A stretch of DNA of 64,000 nucleotides from Sepiola atlantica (lineage: Eukaryota > Mollusca > Cephalopoda > Sepiida > Sepiolidae). Below the pieces are notes generated by a model. That model worked only from the letters and a program-made list of their open reading frames with translations. It was not told the origin of the DNA and did no database searches. The stretch lies in assembly GCA_963556195.1 (NCBI GenBank), contig OY744525.1:22385218-22449217 (forward strand). Direction: 5' to 3'. Below are positions 33,740 to 44,239 of the stretch, one piece after another (the stretch's first letter is position 1; each line of letters starts with the position of its first letter). Both the position numbers and the translations under genes were made by a program.

Positions 33740-33893
33740 ATTTAATTATTATTATCTACATACGAATGCATTTCATCCTTGCAGAATCTTCAGTGCGGAG
33801 ATAACTGTTCAAACCGGTCACACGATTCGAACCCCGGAACATGAGTCACCTTAAACTCAATTCCGAGTGCTCATACCAATGAGGCCATATTCA
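33740..33893 (-). mobile_element. tRNA-derived SINE ending in a hammerhead
   Basis: The minus strand begins GGCCTCATTGGTATGAGC (A box), then GGTGACTCATGTTCCGGGGT and TCGAATC (B box), 45 bases of body and a hammerhead at the 3' end, finishing ATAATAATAATT. It is an inverted copy of the family at 33390-33733, separated from it by only a few bases. Confidence 0.75.
33754..33802 (-). ncRNA. Hammerhead ribozyme, near complete
   Basis: On the minus strand box 1 is CTGAAGA (33793-33787) and box 2 GAAA (33774-33771). Stem II is weaker (TCT...GGA). Stem III is ATG/CGT with one G-U pair. Stem I pairs GCA with TGT and ATC with GAT. The cleavage triplet is GTA. The core boxes are intact; the stems are partly eroded. 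Confidence 0.6.
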
Positions 33894-34059
33894 ATCGTTA
33901 CATGACGAGTAAAGAAATAAACCCTATTTATGTCAAATCAGGCGGACAATCATAGTCAGCCGTCTTAAGTGTTCAACAAATCACATAGAAAAGAACTTGC
34001 ATTTATAGCTTAGATTAGACGGCTTATATTATTTCTCATTAAAGGGCCCGGCCGAAAGG

Positions 34060-34149
34060 GGGCTATAAATAATTATTTAATAATAAATATGTAATTATTA
34101 TCCACATACGTGTACGTTTTCATCCTTGCGAAATCTTAAATGTAGAGAT
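34060..34149 (-). repeat. 3' end of the hammerhead SINE, decayed
   Basis: The minus strand keeps stem I (ATCTCTACA with TGTGGAT), GAAA and ACGTACACGTA, but box 1 is TTTAAGA instead of CTGAAGA. A third copy of the family within 800 bases, without a tRNA head. Confidence 0.55.
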
Positions 34150-34154
34150 AACTG

Positions 34155-34198
<44 letters not shown>
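34155..34198. repeat. (TA)n microsatellite
   Basis: Uninterrupted TA tract directly before a hairpin element. Confidence 0.95.
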
Positions 34199-34203
<5 letters not shown>

Positions 34204-34420
34204 GGAGATTAAGACAACATCGGTACCGTCGGTTTCAAATTCAAATAAAGGGGACCTATATATTTCCTCCTGTGCTGGACTCTCTTCAGCCTCTGTTTAT
34301 GTCTGTCTACATAAACAGAGGCTGAAGAGAGTCCGGCACAGGAGGCAATATATAAGTCTCCTTTGTTTTGATTTGAAACCGATGGTACCAATAGTACCGA
34401 TGTTGTCTTAATCTTCTGTT
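34199..34420. mobile_element. Long hairpin element
   Basis: Two arms of about 108 bases with almost no loop. Outer part AGATTAAGACAACATCGGTA, inner part AGCCTCTGTTTATG then its complement. The minus strand of the left arm has CTGAAGA, a short TCC/GGA stem and GAAA, so a hammerhead-like core is present. The right arm has GCAA in place of GAAA, and no convincing stem I is visible. Confidence 0.75.
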
Positions 34421-34508
34421 ATTACATATATAAATAAATATTACACTCTTATTTTTGGATTTCTTCTTAATAATTGAGCACTCTGCTGGGGTTCTCTCCC
34501 ACTAACCT

Positions 34509-34511
<3 letters not shown>

Positions 34512-34552
<41 letters not shown>
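34512..34552. repeat. (TA)n microsatellite
   Basis: Uninterrupted TA tract, probably the TA-rich target of the next element. Confidence 0.95.
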
Positions 34553-34555
<3 letters not shown>

Positions 34556-35221
34556 GGCCCCTGCTATTTGTGGGAGATTACGTTCCAGACACACCCGTGA
34601 ATAGCGAATATCCGCAAATATATTTTGATACTTCAAAGTTCACTAAAAATCAGGTTTTTGTACATTAGCATGTGTTTTTTGTACATTAGCATGTGTTTTT
34701 TTGTACATTAGCATGTGTTTTTTTGTACATTAGCATGTGTTTTTTTGTACATTAGCATGTGTTTTTTTGTACATTAGTATGTGTTTTTTTGTACATTAGC
34801 ATGTGTTTTTTTGTACATTAGCATGTGTTTTTTTGTACATTAGCATGTGTTTTTTTGTACATTAGCATGTGTTTTTTTGCATGAAAACCAACAAATTAAC
34901 ATAGATTCGCCCTTTCTCCTTGCAAGTTGGTTGATTTTTTTTTAAATATTTCAGTTTCGTATAAAGTTCGTGAAAATTTGGAATGCAAATGTTTTTGTAT
35001 GAGCCGCATTTAATATGAATCCTACGGAATAATCAGCGTTTTTAATTGCGTTTTTTTTTTGTGACATTGACCTTAGTTGGACTTAAATGATTATCATATT
35101 TGTAAGTTCTACCGAATTTATGAAGAAAATGTGAAGTCGATGCTTTTGCTGAAAATCCACGAATTTGTCCACGAAAGGTGAGTCCGCAAATAGCGTGGGG
35201 GGGGGGGAGGGGGGTCACTGT
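34553..35221. mobile_element. pogo/Tigger-like MITE
   Basis: The left end AGTAGGCCCCTGCTATTTGT and the minus strand of the right end (CAGTGACCCC, then CACGCTATTTGCGGACTCAC) are diverged inverted repeats of the pogo/Tigger type, next to TA on both sides. The interior has CGTTCCAGACACACCCGTGA and GCGAATATCCGC near the left, and AAATCCACGAATTTG at the right. No transposase ORF. A 22-bp minisatellite has grown inside. Confidence 0.65.
34659..34880 (+). repeat. 22-bp minisatellite
   Basis: Ten copies of GTACATTAGCATGTGTTTTT plus TT, nearly identical, inside the pogo-like element. Confidence 0.95.
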
Positions 35222-35227
35222 ATATGA

Positions 35228-35900
35228 AAGGTGCCCCACAAACAAAACAGGTGTCAAGCACACCTATTTATATAGGCACCTGAATCCTTTTCTACAGGAT
35301 GCCATACAAACAGGAAATGTATCACAATTAATCAATGCATATTTGTGTAATTGTTTGAAATAGAAAGCAGTTGTTGATAAGAGTAGCAGAAGAAAAACAA
35401 ACGTTAGACGAGATTTTCCATGCGCTTTTCGTGAGAAACTGCACAATGGCGCAGACGGTAAAGCCAACTTCCAGCCGACCTTTATGGGTGACTTCAAGAT
35501 CAATATTGTTCCAAGCTTCTGTTAAACAGAGTTTTTAAGGATTTTATGTCCGTGACTTCTCTCCTATCTAATTGAACTAACAGTAAACTCCAAACAGTAA
35601 TATCCATTAGTTTGAGATCTGGACTTTTTTGAAGGCCATTCTTTCGGTTCATTGAAGTTGGGAGTAAAATACACCAGTACATGGGGGTAAAATATGTTTA
35701 TGTACATACTCTGGCCTAAATCTAAATTTCTTGGTTTTTGTCTGACAACCTGTATAATAATTCGAATCAGCTGCACCAGACAATAAATATTATGGTATTT
35801 AGGATCCACCAAATTTTGCATGACATAAAATGGAAAAAAGGAAATAGTAAAGTGCAACAAGCCATGTAAAGAAAAAAAAAGATATTGCATCTATATACCA
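35228..35900 (-). pseudogene. Mariner/Tc1-superfamily transposase relic
   Basis: The minus-strand fragments NGLQKSPDLKLMDITVWSLL and TDIKSLKTLFNRSLEQ (35500-35682), plus FNEPKEWPSKKSRSQ in the adjacent frame, match the C-terminal WPSxSPDLNPLDxxVW and IxxLKxxL motif of mariner-type transposases. This motif includes the third catalytic acidic residue. Frameshifts and stops break it, and no catalytic triad can be assembled. The right flank has a possible terminal sequence near 35230. Confidence 0.65.
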
Positions 35901-35904
35901 TTTG

Positions 35905-36380
35905 AATGTTTGTCCAAGGCGAATTTAAACCTGGTTATGGTAGGCATCATTACAGCCTCCTCTCGCAGGCTGTTCCAGGGAGCAGAGAAATGGACACAGA
36001 GTGCTGCCTTTCTTCTTTTGAGATGAAAGCGACGATGGTACATCTTCTGTGGGTGATGCAGAGACTGCGACTATGTGTTGAGGTGAAAAACTCCTCTAAA
36101 GATAGATTTACACTTCTGTTGATGATGACGTATGTCAGAATCAGGTCCCCTCGCATCTTTCGCGGCTTCAGTGAGGGCATATTTAGTCTTTGAATTCATT
36201 CTTTGTAGGTAAGTATGGAGAATACGGTCACCATCCTGGTTACAAACCACTAACCATGCTTCAGATGTATAACATCTTTTGGAAGATAAGGATTTGTTGC
36301 CTGGATGGCATATGGTATACTCAAGAATGGGCTGTATCAGGGTTATGTATGCATTTATGCTCATTCCCCCCCCCCCACTC
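35905..36380 (-). pseudogene. Jockey/CR1-type LINE C-terminus, broken
   Basis: The minus strand reads YITLIQPILEYTICHPGNKS, then RILHTYLQRMNSKTKYAL, then (other frame) PRKMRGDLILTYVIINRSVN, EEFFTSTHSRSL and SISLLPGTACERRL. This follows the usual order at the end of such reverse transcriptases (LxPxLEY, RRxRGDLIxTYKI, FF-TRGHS, then the tail). At least two frameshifts. A C run at 36367-36377 lies near its 5' limit. Confidence 0.75.
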
Positions 36381-36659
36381 ATTCGTTTTGCCCGCCTTTT
36401 CTTTTTATTTATTTTTTGGTTGGCTTCTTCTTGCCACTCACTCATTTTTTACTATATAACGCATTTACTGAAGACCGTCTTAGCATTCATCTCATCTATG
36501 CACGTACATTGTGCACAAATTTCACGTTTTCTCACATTGAAAAATACAGACATTATCTACAAGGATAACCTCTATTTGTCCCTTTTCAGTCTGTAATCCC
36601 TTCATCACATTAGTAATTTTTCTGCAAAAAGGTGTCGTACTCGTCGTCCTCACACATCC

Positions 36660-36757
36660 AATACCTGGTATTCCCAAATGGTCACCGATTTAGTACTAAC
36701 ATGACTCAACCTTGCTTAACTTCTCATGAGAACCAGTGTGTCTATGTGATTATAGCT
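36660..36757 (-). mobile_element. 5S rRNA-derived SINE head
   Basis: The minus strand reads CACACTGGTTCTCATGAGAA, GTTAAGCAAGGTTGAGTCAT, GTTAGTACTAAATCGGTGAC and CATTTGGGAATACCAGGT, the 5S internal control region with substitutions. Confidence 0.7.
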
Positions 36758-36894
36758 GTATAGTTTTAGCATTACTTAAATCTATATTTTATATTCTATG
36801 CCAATACTGTTATTGTCACTGCTGAGCTATTGCTCCGGGGAAATGGAAACAAATTATAGATTATTTGAGTCATCTATCTATTATATGAAGGAAA

Positions 36895-36897
<3 letters not shown>

Positions 36898-36933
<36 letters not shown>
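36898..36933. repeat. (TG)n microsatellite
   Basis: Uninterrupted TG tract of about 36 bases. Confidence 0.95.
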
Positions 36934-36935
<2 letters not shown>

Positions 36936-37194
36936 GGCTAAAAGTTAAAAAAAAAAAAAAATACACAAGACACGCCCACAAAACTGATATATTCTTTTTT
37001 TCACTATTGCCTCGGACAAAATGTAAGCACATTTTCTTATGCTCATTCTTTTCAGGGTCACAGGAACAGAATTAGTCAAGAGGGGGTCGACATTTAGAGC
37101 GATTTTTTAATGTTATTATGTAATAATTCGTCAATGATGCTTTTCCAATTGCCAGAGAAATATCGAGAAGAGGTGATAGAGAAAGGCGAAATGG

Positions 37195-37433
37195 GGTGGG
37201 AGAGAAGAGAGAGAAGGAGAGAGAGAGAAAAGAGAGAGAAGGGGAGAGAGAGAAGGAGAGAGAGAGAAGGAGAGAGAGAAAGAGAGAGAGAAGAGAGAGA
37301 AGGGGAGAGAGAGAGAAAAGAGAGAGAAGGAGAGAGAGAGAAAAGAGAGAGAAGGAGAAGGAGAGAAAAGAGAGAGAAGGAGAGAGAGAAAGAGAGAGAG
37401 AGAGAAGAGAGAGAAGGAGAGAGAGAGAGAGTG
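37195..37433. repeat. (GA)n-rich polypurine tract
   Basis: About 240 bases of GAGA with GGAG interruptions, pure purine. ORFs on both strands (Arg/Glu or Ser/Leu) are artefacts. Strong H-DNA potential. Confidence 0.95.
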
Positions 37434-37439
37434 GGGGTA

Positions 37440-38210
37440 AAGATAAATAGATATAGAGAGAAGTTTTAAAAGAAAGATGTTACACACATTTCTTAACTCT
37501 TCTATTTTATTGTTCATGTTCTTGCGCAACGCCGGCTAACCATGCTAGTCTGTAACTGAACTCAAGTCTTATTTTCATTTATAAATATATTTATCTCTGC
37601 ACTGAAATTGGGTTGCATATTTCTTTTTTGTTGCATTTCTATACATTGTCTTAATCTGACCCAGCGGAGAGGAGAGAGGGCAATGTGGAGGGAAGAATGA
37701 GTAGGATGGCTAGGAACTAGAAAGTATGTTTGTAAATTTGGGGAAGGTGGGGGGGGGGAAGGACTAAAGGAAGATAAGCAAAGGCTAAATGGTTAGACTG
37801 GAATTTCTGCAGCTGGTGGGGGGACAGCTGGAAGCCTATGCCTTGCCACAAAGAAATATGAAACGCCAGTCGAAGAGTTTTAATAAAAAGCAACGAAAAC
37901 GAAGATACGCATCATAAAAGTTGAAAAATTAATAACAAATGTAGATGAAAGTTTGCATGAAGAAAAGAAACAGAAAATAATTTAAAAAAAAAAAAAAAAT
38001 GTTAATTCCAAGAAATCTAAATCGCTGGAAAAGATGAAATAGTTTAAAAGAAGCAGAGATGGAATAGATGACTAATAAACACAAGCAAGAATGGGTCCAT
38101 TCTTACGATGTGTGCATTCAGTATGCACATACTGAATGCGCAGCAAACGGTATTGCAAGCTTAATTGTCATAGAAAAGCGACAATGTAAACGCTATTTCA
38201 AATGTAAACA
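37440..38210. other. No gene seen
   Basis: Includes a G run near 37750 and A runs. A 22-base near-palindrome (TGTGCATTCAGTATGCACAT region) lies near 38110-38137. Confidence 0.35.
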
Positions 38211-38214
38211 AATG

Positions 38215-38455
38215 AATAAAGTCAAGGGCAACCCAAAGGCTCCCTTTTTTATTAGTTAGTACATCGAAGTGTAGCGGAGGGCACCGTCCCTTTTCCCTTG
38301 ATTACTCCAATTACCCTTGATTCTTACCTTATAATGCAGAGTGTTTAGTAAGGGTCCATCAAGTACTATTTTTTGAGTCTTTGATAGGACGCTACCAAGG
38401 ATTGAAACCGGTCTCTTAGACCATTAGCAAACAGGCTAACTATTATGCCAAATTT
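38215..38455 (-). mobile_element. tRNA-derived SINE (AATGGTACTTGATG family)
   Basis: The minus strand reads GGCATAATAGTTAGCCTGTT, CGGTTTCAATCCTTGG (B box), AAAATAGTACTTGATGGACC, TTATAAGGTAAGAATCAAGG and GGAGCCTTTGGGTTGCCCTT. A longer body than the copy at 30811. Confidence 0.8.
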
Positions 38456-38517
38456 AAGCATCAAAACTAAAATACAATTTCAAACTTCTTAATTTAACAC
38501 TATCCCTCCCACCTAAA

Positions 38518-38990
38518 AATCCCATAATCTGACTCTCCCTATAAAACAATCCCATAATCTGACCCTCCCTATAAAACAATCCCATAATCTGACCCTCCCT
38601 ATAAAACAATCCCATAATCTGACCCTCCCTATAAAACAATCCCATAATCTGACCCTCCCTATAAAACAATCCCATAATCTGACCCTCCCTGTAAAACAAT
38701 CCCATAATCTGACCCTCCCTGTAAAACAATCCCATAATCTGACCCTCCCTATAAAACAATCCCATAATCTGACCCTCCCTATAAAACAATCCCATAATCT
38801 GACCCTCCCTATAAAACAATCCCATAATCTGACCCTCCCTGTAAAACAATCCCATAATCTGACCCTCCCTGTAAAACAATCCCATAATCTGACCCTCCCT
38901 ATAAAACAATCCCATAATCTGACCCTCCCTATAAAACAATCCCATAATCTGACCCTCCCTATAAAACAATCCCATAATCTGACCCTCCCT
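38518..38990. repeat. 30-bp satellite with 5-unit periodicity
   Basis: Fifteen full units of CCCATAATCTGACCCTCCCT plus ATAAAACAAT, with near-perfect identity. One site alternates A or G (ATAAAAC or GTAAAAC) in the order AAAAAGGAAAGGAAA, a 150-bp higher-order pattern. The reverse frame translates as repeated MGLFYREGQI, an artefact of a stop-free 30-mer. Confidence 0.97.
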
Positions 38991-39329
38991 AAATAAAAAA
39001 AAATCCCCTAATCTAACACACCCTATTAAAAAATCCCATAATCTGACCTACCATAAAAATATTTTTTTTAAAGTGGTGTCACTTGCATCGGTTAGTACCA
39101 TACAAAGGCGTCATGAAGGGTTAAGAAGGATGGAAAGACCGAGGAGGAAGAACACCATCCAGACGTCCACTGAAAAGCACAGAGAGTACTAGAATCTTGA
39201 TAAGGCTTATTGCCATTCAAATTGCAAAGAAAGCCAATGACTGAAAAATCTATGGTGAACAGCTCTTGCGTACCTGAGACGATTTCGGCTAAGACGTCAG
39301 AAAGTGTCTTTATCGGTTTGGAGTTGCTG

Positions 39330-39415
39330 CACAGTGGAAAAGGCTGCCAGAAGCCGTGGTCAGCCTACAGATGACCAAACAGTTCAAGGCAGCGCTTGGT
39401 ACATCATAGCTGCTG
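39330..39415 (+). pseudogene. LINE ORF2 terminal fragment
   Basis: Reads WKRLPEAVVSLQMTKQFKAA then LGTS and a stop, the C-terminus of LINE proteins with the WNxLPxxVVxAxxxxxFKxxLD motif. Upstream 39085-39330 is a weak extension. Confidence 0.6.
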
Positions 39416-39529
39416 ATCTTTGGATAATTACCCCTCACTTGAGTTAGCAAAGGATGCATGGAGACGCGTTTCTTACATAAAACATCAATCAGAATTTAAA
39501 TATAACTATTTGAGAAGTTTTTCACTCCA

Positions 39530-39690
39530 TCGCCAAGTCATGGTCTCCATGGGATCCAGCAAAACATGTAGCATAGTCTTTTTTGTCTCATTAGAAAACA
39601 GGCAGCATTCTCTGTCCATGTTCTACTTCGTGGAACAGCCTACCAGAGGTAGTGATAATGTCTATGAAAACGTAGAGTAAATTCGTGTGA
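39530..39690 (+). pseudogene. Second LINE terminal fragment
   Basis: Two frames share the signal: ENRQHSLSMFYFVEQPTRG and, one frame over, STSWNSLPEVVIMSMKT followed by a stop. The WNSLP motif marks the LINE protein end; a frameshift lies between the parts. Confidence 0.55.
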
Positions 39691-39744
39691 ATCAACATGA
39701 TACAACTTTGTGTACCGGCTTGATTCTGTTGTTGGCATTCTTGC

Positions 39745-39882
39745 AAAAGGGACAACGTAATGGTTGCCAACATCCCTAAGCGAATGTGATATTATGGAAC
39801 CGACTGGATTCGAACTTGGCACACCCAAGTCGTCAGTTCGTGTTGTTATCCACTTGACCACACCGTCACCTCCGCACAATGT
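39745..39882 (-). mobile_element. tRNA-derived SINE (GTGACGGTGG family), short
   Basis: The minus strand reads GTGACGGTGTGGTCAAGTGG (A box), GGGTGTGCCAAGTTCGAATC (B box) and TTAGGGATGTTGGCAACCAT. The 3' half is missing. Confidence 0.75.
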
Positions 39883-40017
39883 CTATCATAAGCAGGATTA
39901 AAGTTGCATTGGACAAAACATTCAGACGATATATAGATGTACAAATTTGATTTGATTTTTAAAAACAGGTATCGAAAGAAGCGGACAATACTGGAAAGAC
40001 TTATCCCTATTTTTTTT

Positions 40018-40215
40018 ACTTGCCTCGCCACAGAGGTCAATTTTTGATGTGGAAAAAATCCAGCTTCCCAAAATGGGGCATTCTGGATTGGAACTAAATA
40101 AAAATTGTCCCAATTTAGAAGGATTTTTCTGTCACTGACTGACTGTAGAAAATATTAAGTATAGTATCAGAACAGATACTGCACTTTTCTCCTAGCCAAA
40201 AGGTCAAGCTGGGTA
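40018..40215 (-). mobile_element. U2 snRNA-derived SINE, subfamily 2
   Basis: The minus strand has CTTTTGGCTAGGAGAAAAGT, GCAGTATCTGTTC and the body AGTCAGTGACAGAAAAATCC, GTTCCAATCCAGAATGCCCC. It ends near CCTCTGTGGCGAGGC. U2 homology is limited to the head. Confidence 0.75.
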
Positions 40216-40219
40216 GGTC

Positions 40220-41315
40220 AAGTTACCTAGGTCACTCAGTTCTTGTTGCCAGTTGAAGCCATATAATAAAAGGAAGTGGGTAGAATTTCGAAGATTCTAG
40301 TTATGATCCAGTGTAGATACAGATTTCTGAGTCTTGAATAAATCCAGAAAGAAGGGGGTGAAATTCAAAGGAATTGAATTGAAAGTTAAAGAAAATTAAT
40401 AGTTTAAAGGAGAACAAGAAGGGGGTTGAAAGATTGTCATGTTAAGAAGTGAGTCATTCTCATTTGATTTCTTAAATCATGGATCAAAACAAGATTTTGC
40501 TATTAGATTCTGTGGTTCCATTTTGGATAAATAAGACAGCAGAAAATTGTAGATGAGTTCAATAGAAATATTTTTTAAAAAAAGGAAAAGAATTTAAAGA
40601 TTTGGAATTTTAAAAAAGACCCTATTTGGAGTGGAAAGGGTGTGATAAACAAGATGGCTGCCTTCATGACATTTGGTAAGATTTGCTTTGAAAAAGTTTT
40701 AATTTCCAACTGGATTTCAAGAGTTGAAATTTTAAATGGCAAAATTTTGCTTTCATATCTTTGAGATGAAAGCAAACTATATGATAAGAAAGAAAAATGA
40801 ATATTGAACAAATTGGAGGGCAAAACCTTTGACTAGTGACAAAAAATAAATATAAAAGCTAAAATAATAATAAATAATAACAATGAACACAATTTGCAAT
40901 TTCTTGACAAATTGAGTGTGGAGTGGAGTTTAGGTGTGGTCTGATGTGTGTGAAGGTTTATCTTTCTCATGCTTTTTGTTTTATCGAGAAAGAGAAGTTT
41001 CTGCCTGTATTAATAAATCACTGAAGCTGAAACAAATTGAAACGGTCCTCTAAGATGTTTTTCCTTATTCTACAACAGAAAATAATTCCTTTGTTCGTTT
41101 GGACAAGATAAAATCTTAAATTACACTCGGGGGGGGGGGGGGAGCTATTTTTTATTGATTTCACTCTTTTTTATCATTTTTTTAAAATTCATTTTATGGA
41201 TGTCAAGCATAAAGGCAGACCCCACAATAATGTTGTGCTCCATTTAATCAAAATGAAATATACTTGTCCAAGTAGCCTGGATAATGTAATTTCAGAATAA
41301 ACCATATATAGCTTA
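40220..41315. other. No gene seen
   Basis: AT-rich DNA; a G run of about 14 at 41130-41142. An 82-codon reverse ORF (40823-40575) has no recognisable domain. Confidence 0.4.
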
Positions 41316-41319
41316 TATA

Positions 41320-41530
41320 CTGGGAGGTGACGGTGGTTAAGTGGATATCGACACGGACTGAAGACCTGGGTGTTCCAAGTTCGAATCCAGTCTGTTCCAC
41401 GGTACTTAGGGATGTTGGCAACCTTCTCGTGGTCCTTCCCGTAAGTACCCGATGTCTTTCCAGAAAAACAGCAGGGAAAATAATGCCAACACCAGAATCA
41501 TCTGATTCACACGAAAGAAGAAGAAGCATA
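41320..41530 (+). mobile_element. tRNA-derived SINE (GTGACGGTGG family)
   Basis: GTGACGGTGGTTAAGTGG and TTCCAAGTTCGAATCCAGTC give the A and B boxes. The body GGGATGTTGGCAACCTTCTC and ATGCCAACACCAGAATCATC is followed by ACACGAAAGAAGAAGAAG as the tail. Confidence 0.85.
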
Positions 41531-41537
41531 TATACAA

Positions 41538-41600
41538 AAAGTGCCGGTGGTGCAGTGGTTACAGGCATACCTGGTTCGAGTTCTATCATAGACTACTGCA
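41538..41600 (+). repeat. Second tRNA-like fragment
   Basis: GTGCCGGTGGTGCAGTGGTT resembles an A box, and CCTGGTTCGAGTTCTATC a B box, too close together for a tRNA gene. It sits directly behind the previous SINE. Confidence 0.4.
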
Positions 41601-42071
41601 TCACTTTCACTAATATGAATCCAGATATCGTCCCCCCACCTATAGATTAAATAGTATGGTAGACTAGACTCTCAATCCTTGGTTGTGCAACTAATCTAAG
41701 AGAAGGATAAAAACTGTGAAATAATTATAATCTGTCTGCTTATTCCAGCATGGTTTCCAGTCTTCATAGACTTCTCCTTTTTAATGAACTTCTGAAATAG
41801 AGTTGGGATTGCGCAACTCTTACTTCACTATAGACTGCACATGCACCTTTACAGAGGGTATCTACTGTATTGAGACTGTAAGGAATATTATTTATTTAAA
41901 AAGTGCTTTTTAAGATCATTATGTAAATTAGGCTTCCCATTCACTCTATGCTGTATCAGTTCATTCAATCCAGCTAACAACAAAAATGTTGCGACAATGT
42001 TTCACCAACATTGTTGTAGCGTTTTCTTCTTGGCAGACTCCCCACAGCTTAACACTGCCTTGTAGCATTAA

Positions 42072-42222
42072 CTATGTGTAGTATCAATTCCGTCTTTGTT
42101 AAGAAGGGGAGAAATTCTTCTCAACTGGGGCAAGTTTTGTTTTCATACCAGTCCAGAGTACCCTCTTTTGGGGAGGTGGATTAACCCCACATTAAACCCT
42201 CGTGAGGAGATAGTAAACAGTC
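42072..42222 (+). mobile_element. U2 snRNA-derived SINE, 5' truncated
   Basis: Starts within the U2-like head (ATGTGTAGTATCAATTCC). It continues with GAAATTCTTCTCAACTGG, ACCAGTCCAGAGTACCCTCT and CCACATTAAACC, and ends CCTCGTGAGGAGATAG. Subfamily 2; the only plus-strand copy. Confidence 0.7.
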
Positions 42223-42224
42223 TC

Positions 42225-42505
42225 TCTGTAGAATCAAATTGACACTTACAGGCATAAAGTGCTATAATAGTTGACATGTAAATATTGCTTAATTCAAGCA
42301 AGACTTTTATTTAAAGATTATCCACTCATGGACTAGCAGCCAATCAGAACTCAGAGAATGAAGTTGCCCATTTGAACATAATAGAACATTCCAGCCTTCT
42401 TATAAACCGGCTTTCTAGTGTTCTTTTCAGTTTATTTGTTTGTAGCTCAACTGGTCAGACAGTTGGGGAATGACTACTAAATTCAATGCTCTCCGAAACA
42501 TTTTT
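42225..42505 (+). mobile_element. LTR-like repeat, copy 3
   Basis: TGTAGAATCAAATTGACACT then GGCATAAAG, ACTAGCAGCCAATCAGAACT, ACATTCCAGCCTTC, TTATAAACCGGCTTTCTAGT and CAACTGGTCAGACAG. It starts directly after a U2-SINE end. Confidence 0.6.
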
Positions 42506-42509
42506 TTTA

Positions 42510-43560
42510 TTGAAACAAAACTAAGTAAAAGGTTGGAGGAAAAGGAAAAAAAATAGTTTTTTGTTAAAATTCTGGGACTGTCAGGAAAATTCACAGAATT
42601 TGAGTTTGTAGCAAAGTGCTCCATAGAAACTAGATAATAAATTCCACAAAGATATTAGAATGTGCATTCATCATCTAATTTAGTGATTCTCAACTTTAAT
42701 ATGGAAGGAAATGTCATCTCTTCTATGCATATTGTTAAATGATGAAAAATACAAGTATTATGATGCTATTTAATGTAATCATAACATTGTGAGATTAGCA
42801 TTGTGATAGGAAAATGGTTTATTGAAATGTTAAAATATCACCTCCCCCCAACGAAAATACATGTTTAGAACTTTGCAGGAACGTTCTGTGTTAGCTGGAT
42901 ATATAAGATATCCACTGAAAACTAAATTTGCTGTTGATAAATATGGCGTCAATCTGAAAAAAATTCCTAGTCGGATAAAAAATTTTCTGGAAGAAATTCA
43001 AGTGAATTAAATTATATTCTTAACAATATGAACCAACGTTCAAAAGAAAATGTCTAATCGTAATTAAATAATGCTTTTGTAGAACCAAAGCTATCAACTT
43101 TGGAAAAAAATAGTCACGTGTAATAAATAGTAGAAAGGGAGAAAGAAAGAAATGTTAAAAAAGAAAAAGAAAAAGAAGAAGAAGAAGAAAGAAAGAAAAA
43201 AAATCGGCAGTTAGCTTATAAACGCCGATTGGAAACGCTGTAAGTTAATACAGTGGGGAAGGAAGATTAGTAGTAATTTAAAATGAATGACAACAAGGAA
43301 TTAAACAAAAAAGGAGGAGGAGGAAGAGGAAGAAAAAGAACTCAAAGTTGTAGAAGTTATCCGTTATTATATTTTTGTATAAATTTGAAAACTTTTCTGT
43401 TTTTAATTAAAGTTCTGCTACCGATTGATGATGATTGTCTTAACAATCGAAATATTTTGGTAGAACTATTCAATATGTTTTTGAGTTTATTATTGCTAGT
43501 TGTTGATTTGCTTATCCTTTATTCCATTTTTATTCTTACATTTTGTCTGAAACATTGTTT
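42510..43560. other. No gene seen
   Basis: AT-rich; includes a purine tract at 43137-43200. A 127-codon ORF (43283-43666) runs into the (AT)n tract and has no domain. Confidence 0.35.
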
Positions 43561-43569
43561 ATTTTATTC

Positions 43570-43572
<3 letters not shown>

Positions 43573-43626
<54 letters not shown>
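43573..43626. repeat. (TA)n microsatellite
   Basis: Uninterrupted TA tract of about 54 bases. Confidence 0.95.
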
Positions 43627-43628
<2 letters not shown>

Positions 43629-43734
43629 AATGCATGTGTATATGTATTTATGACAATCTGTTTTGAATTAAATTATATTCGGCATGTACACATATATCGA
43701 ATATAAACAAGAATGGATTCATTCTTAAGAGACG

Positions 43735-44235
43735 CCCATTCTTTCTTTCCTTTCATTGCTATTCTTTTGTTTTATTTTCACTGCCCATAGTTTCATTTTC
43801 TCTGAACGTCTTTCTTTCCCTTTCTCTGCACTTTCTTTCTCTTTTACTTTAAAAGTACTTTTTCTTCTTCTTCTTCTCATAGCTATGCTTTCATTCTTCT
43901 ATACAACTTTCTTCCTTTTGCCTCATTTCGTTCGATCCTTCAGTTATTATTCTCATTACATTTTTCTCCCTCTTTCTCTGTTCGTCACTTTTAATAAAAA
44001 GGAGATCACATTTTTCCTTTTTAATCGATTAAATTCCCATCCAGATTTTAAAGTAATTCATTATTTCTCCCTCTCCCCATTTTCGTCCATCCCTATTTTT
44101 GTTTCTTTCTTTCTCTAACGCATCATGCCCCTTTTCGTTGTTCCTTCTCCCTGTTTTCCTTACTGTGTTTGGCACGTCCTTCAAACCTCTGCTCCCATCA
44201 CTTTCCCAACATCTTCCAGTTTCAGTCTATTTAAT
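43735..44235. repeat. Pyrimidine-rich tract
   Basis: T/C-rich low complexity with overlapping ORFs in two frames (Phe/Ser/Leu). No gene supported. Confidence 0.6.
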
Positions 44236-44239
44236 AGAC

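Noticed and set aside
37110..37529. Arg/Glu-rich ORF and reverse Ser/Leu-rich ORF
   Set aside because: GA microsatellite artefact.
38454..38975. 173-codon ORF of repeated MGLFYREGQI
   Set aside because: Perfect 30-bp satellite, no signal peptide or non-repeat body; only the last 30 codons are unique.
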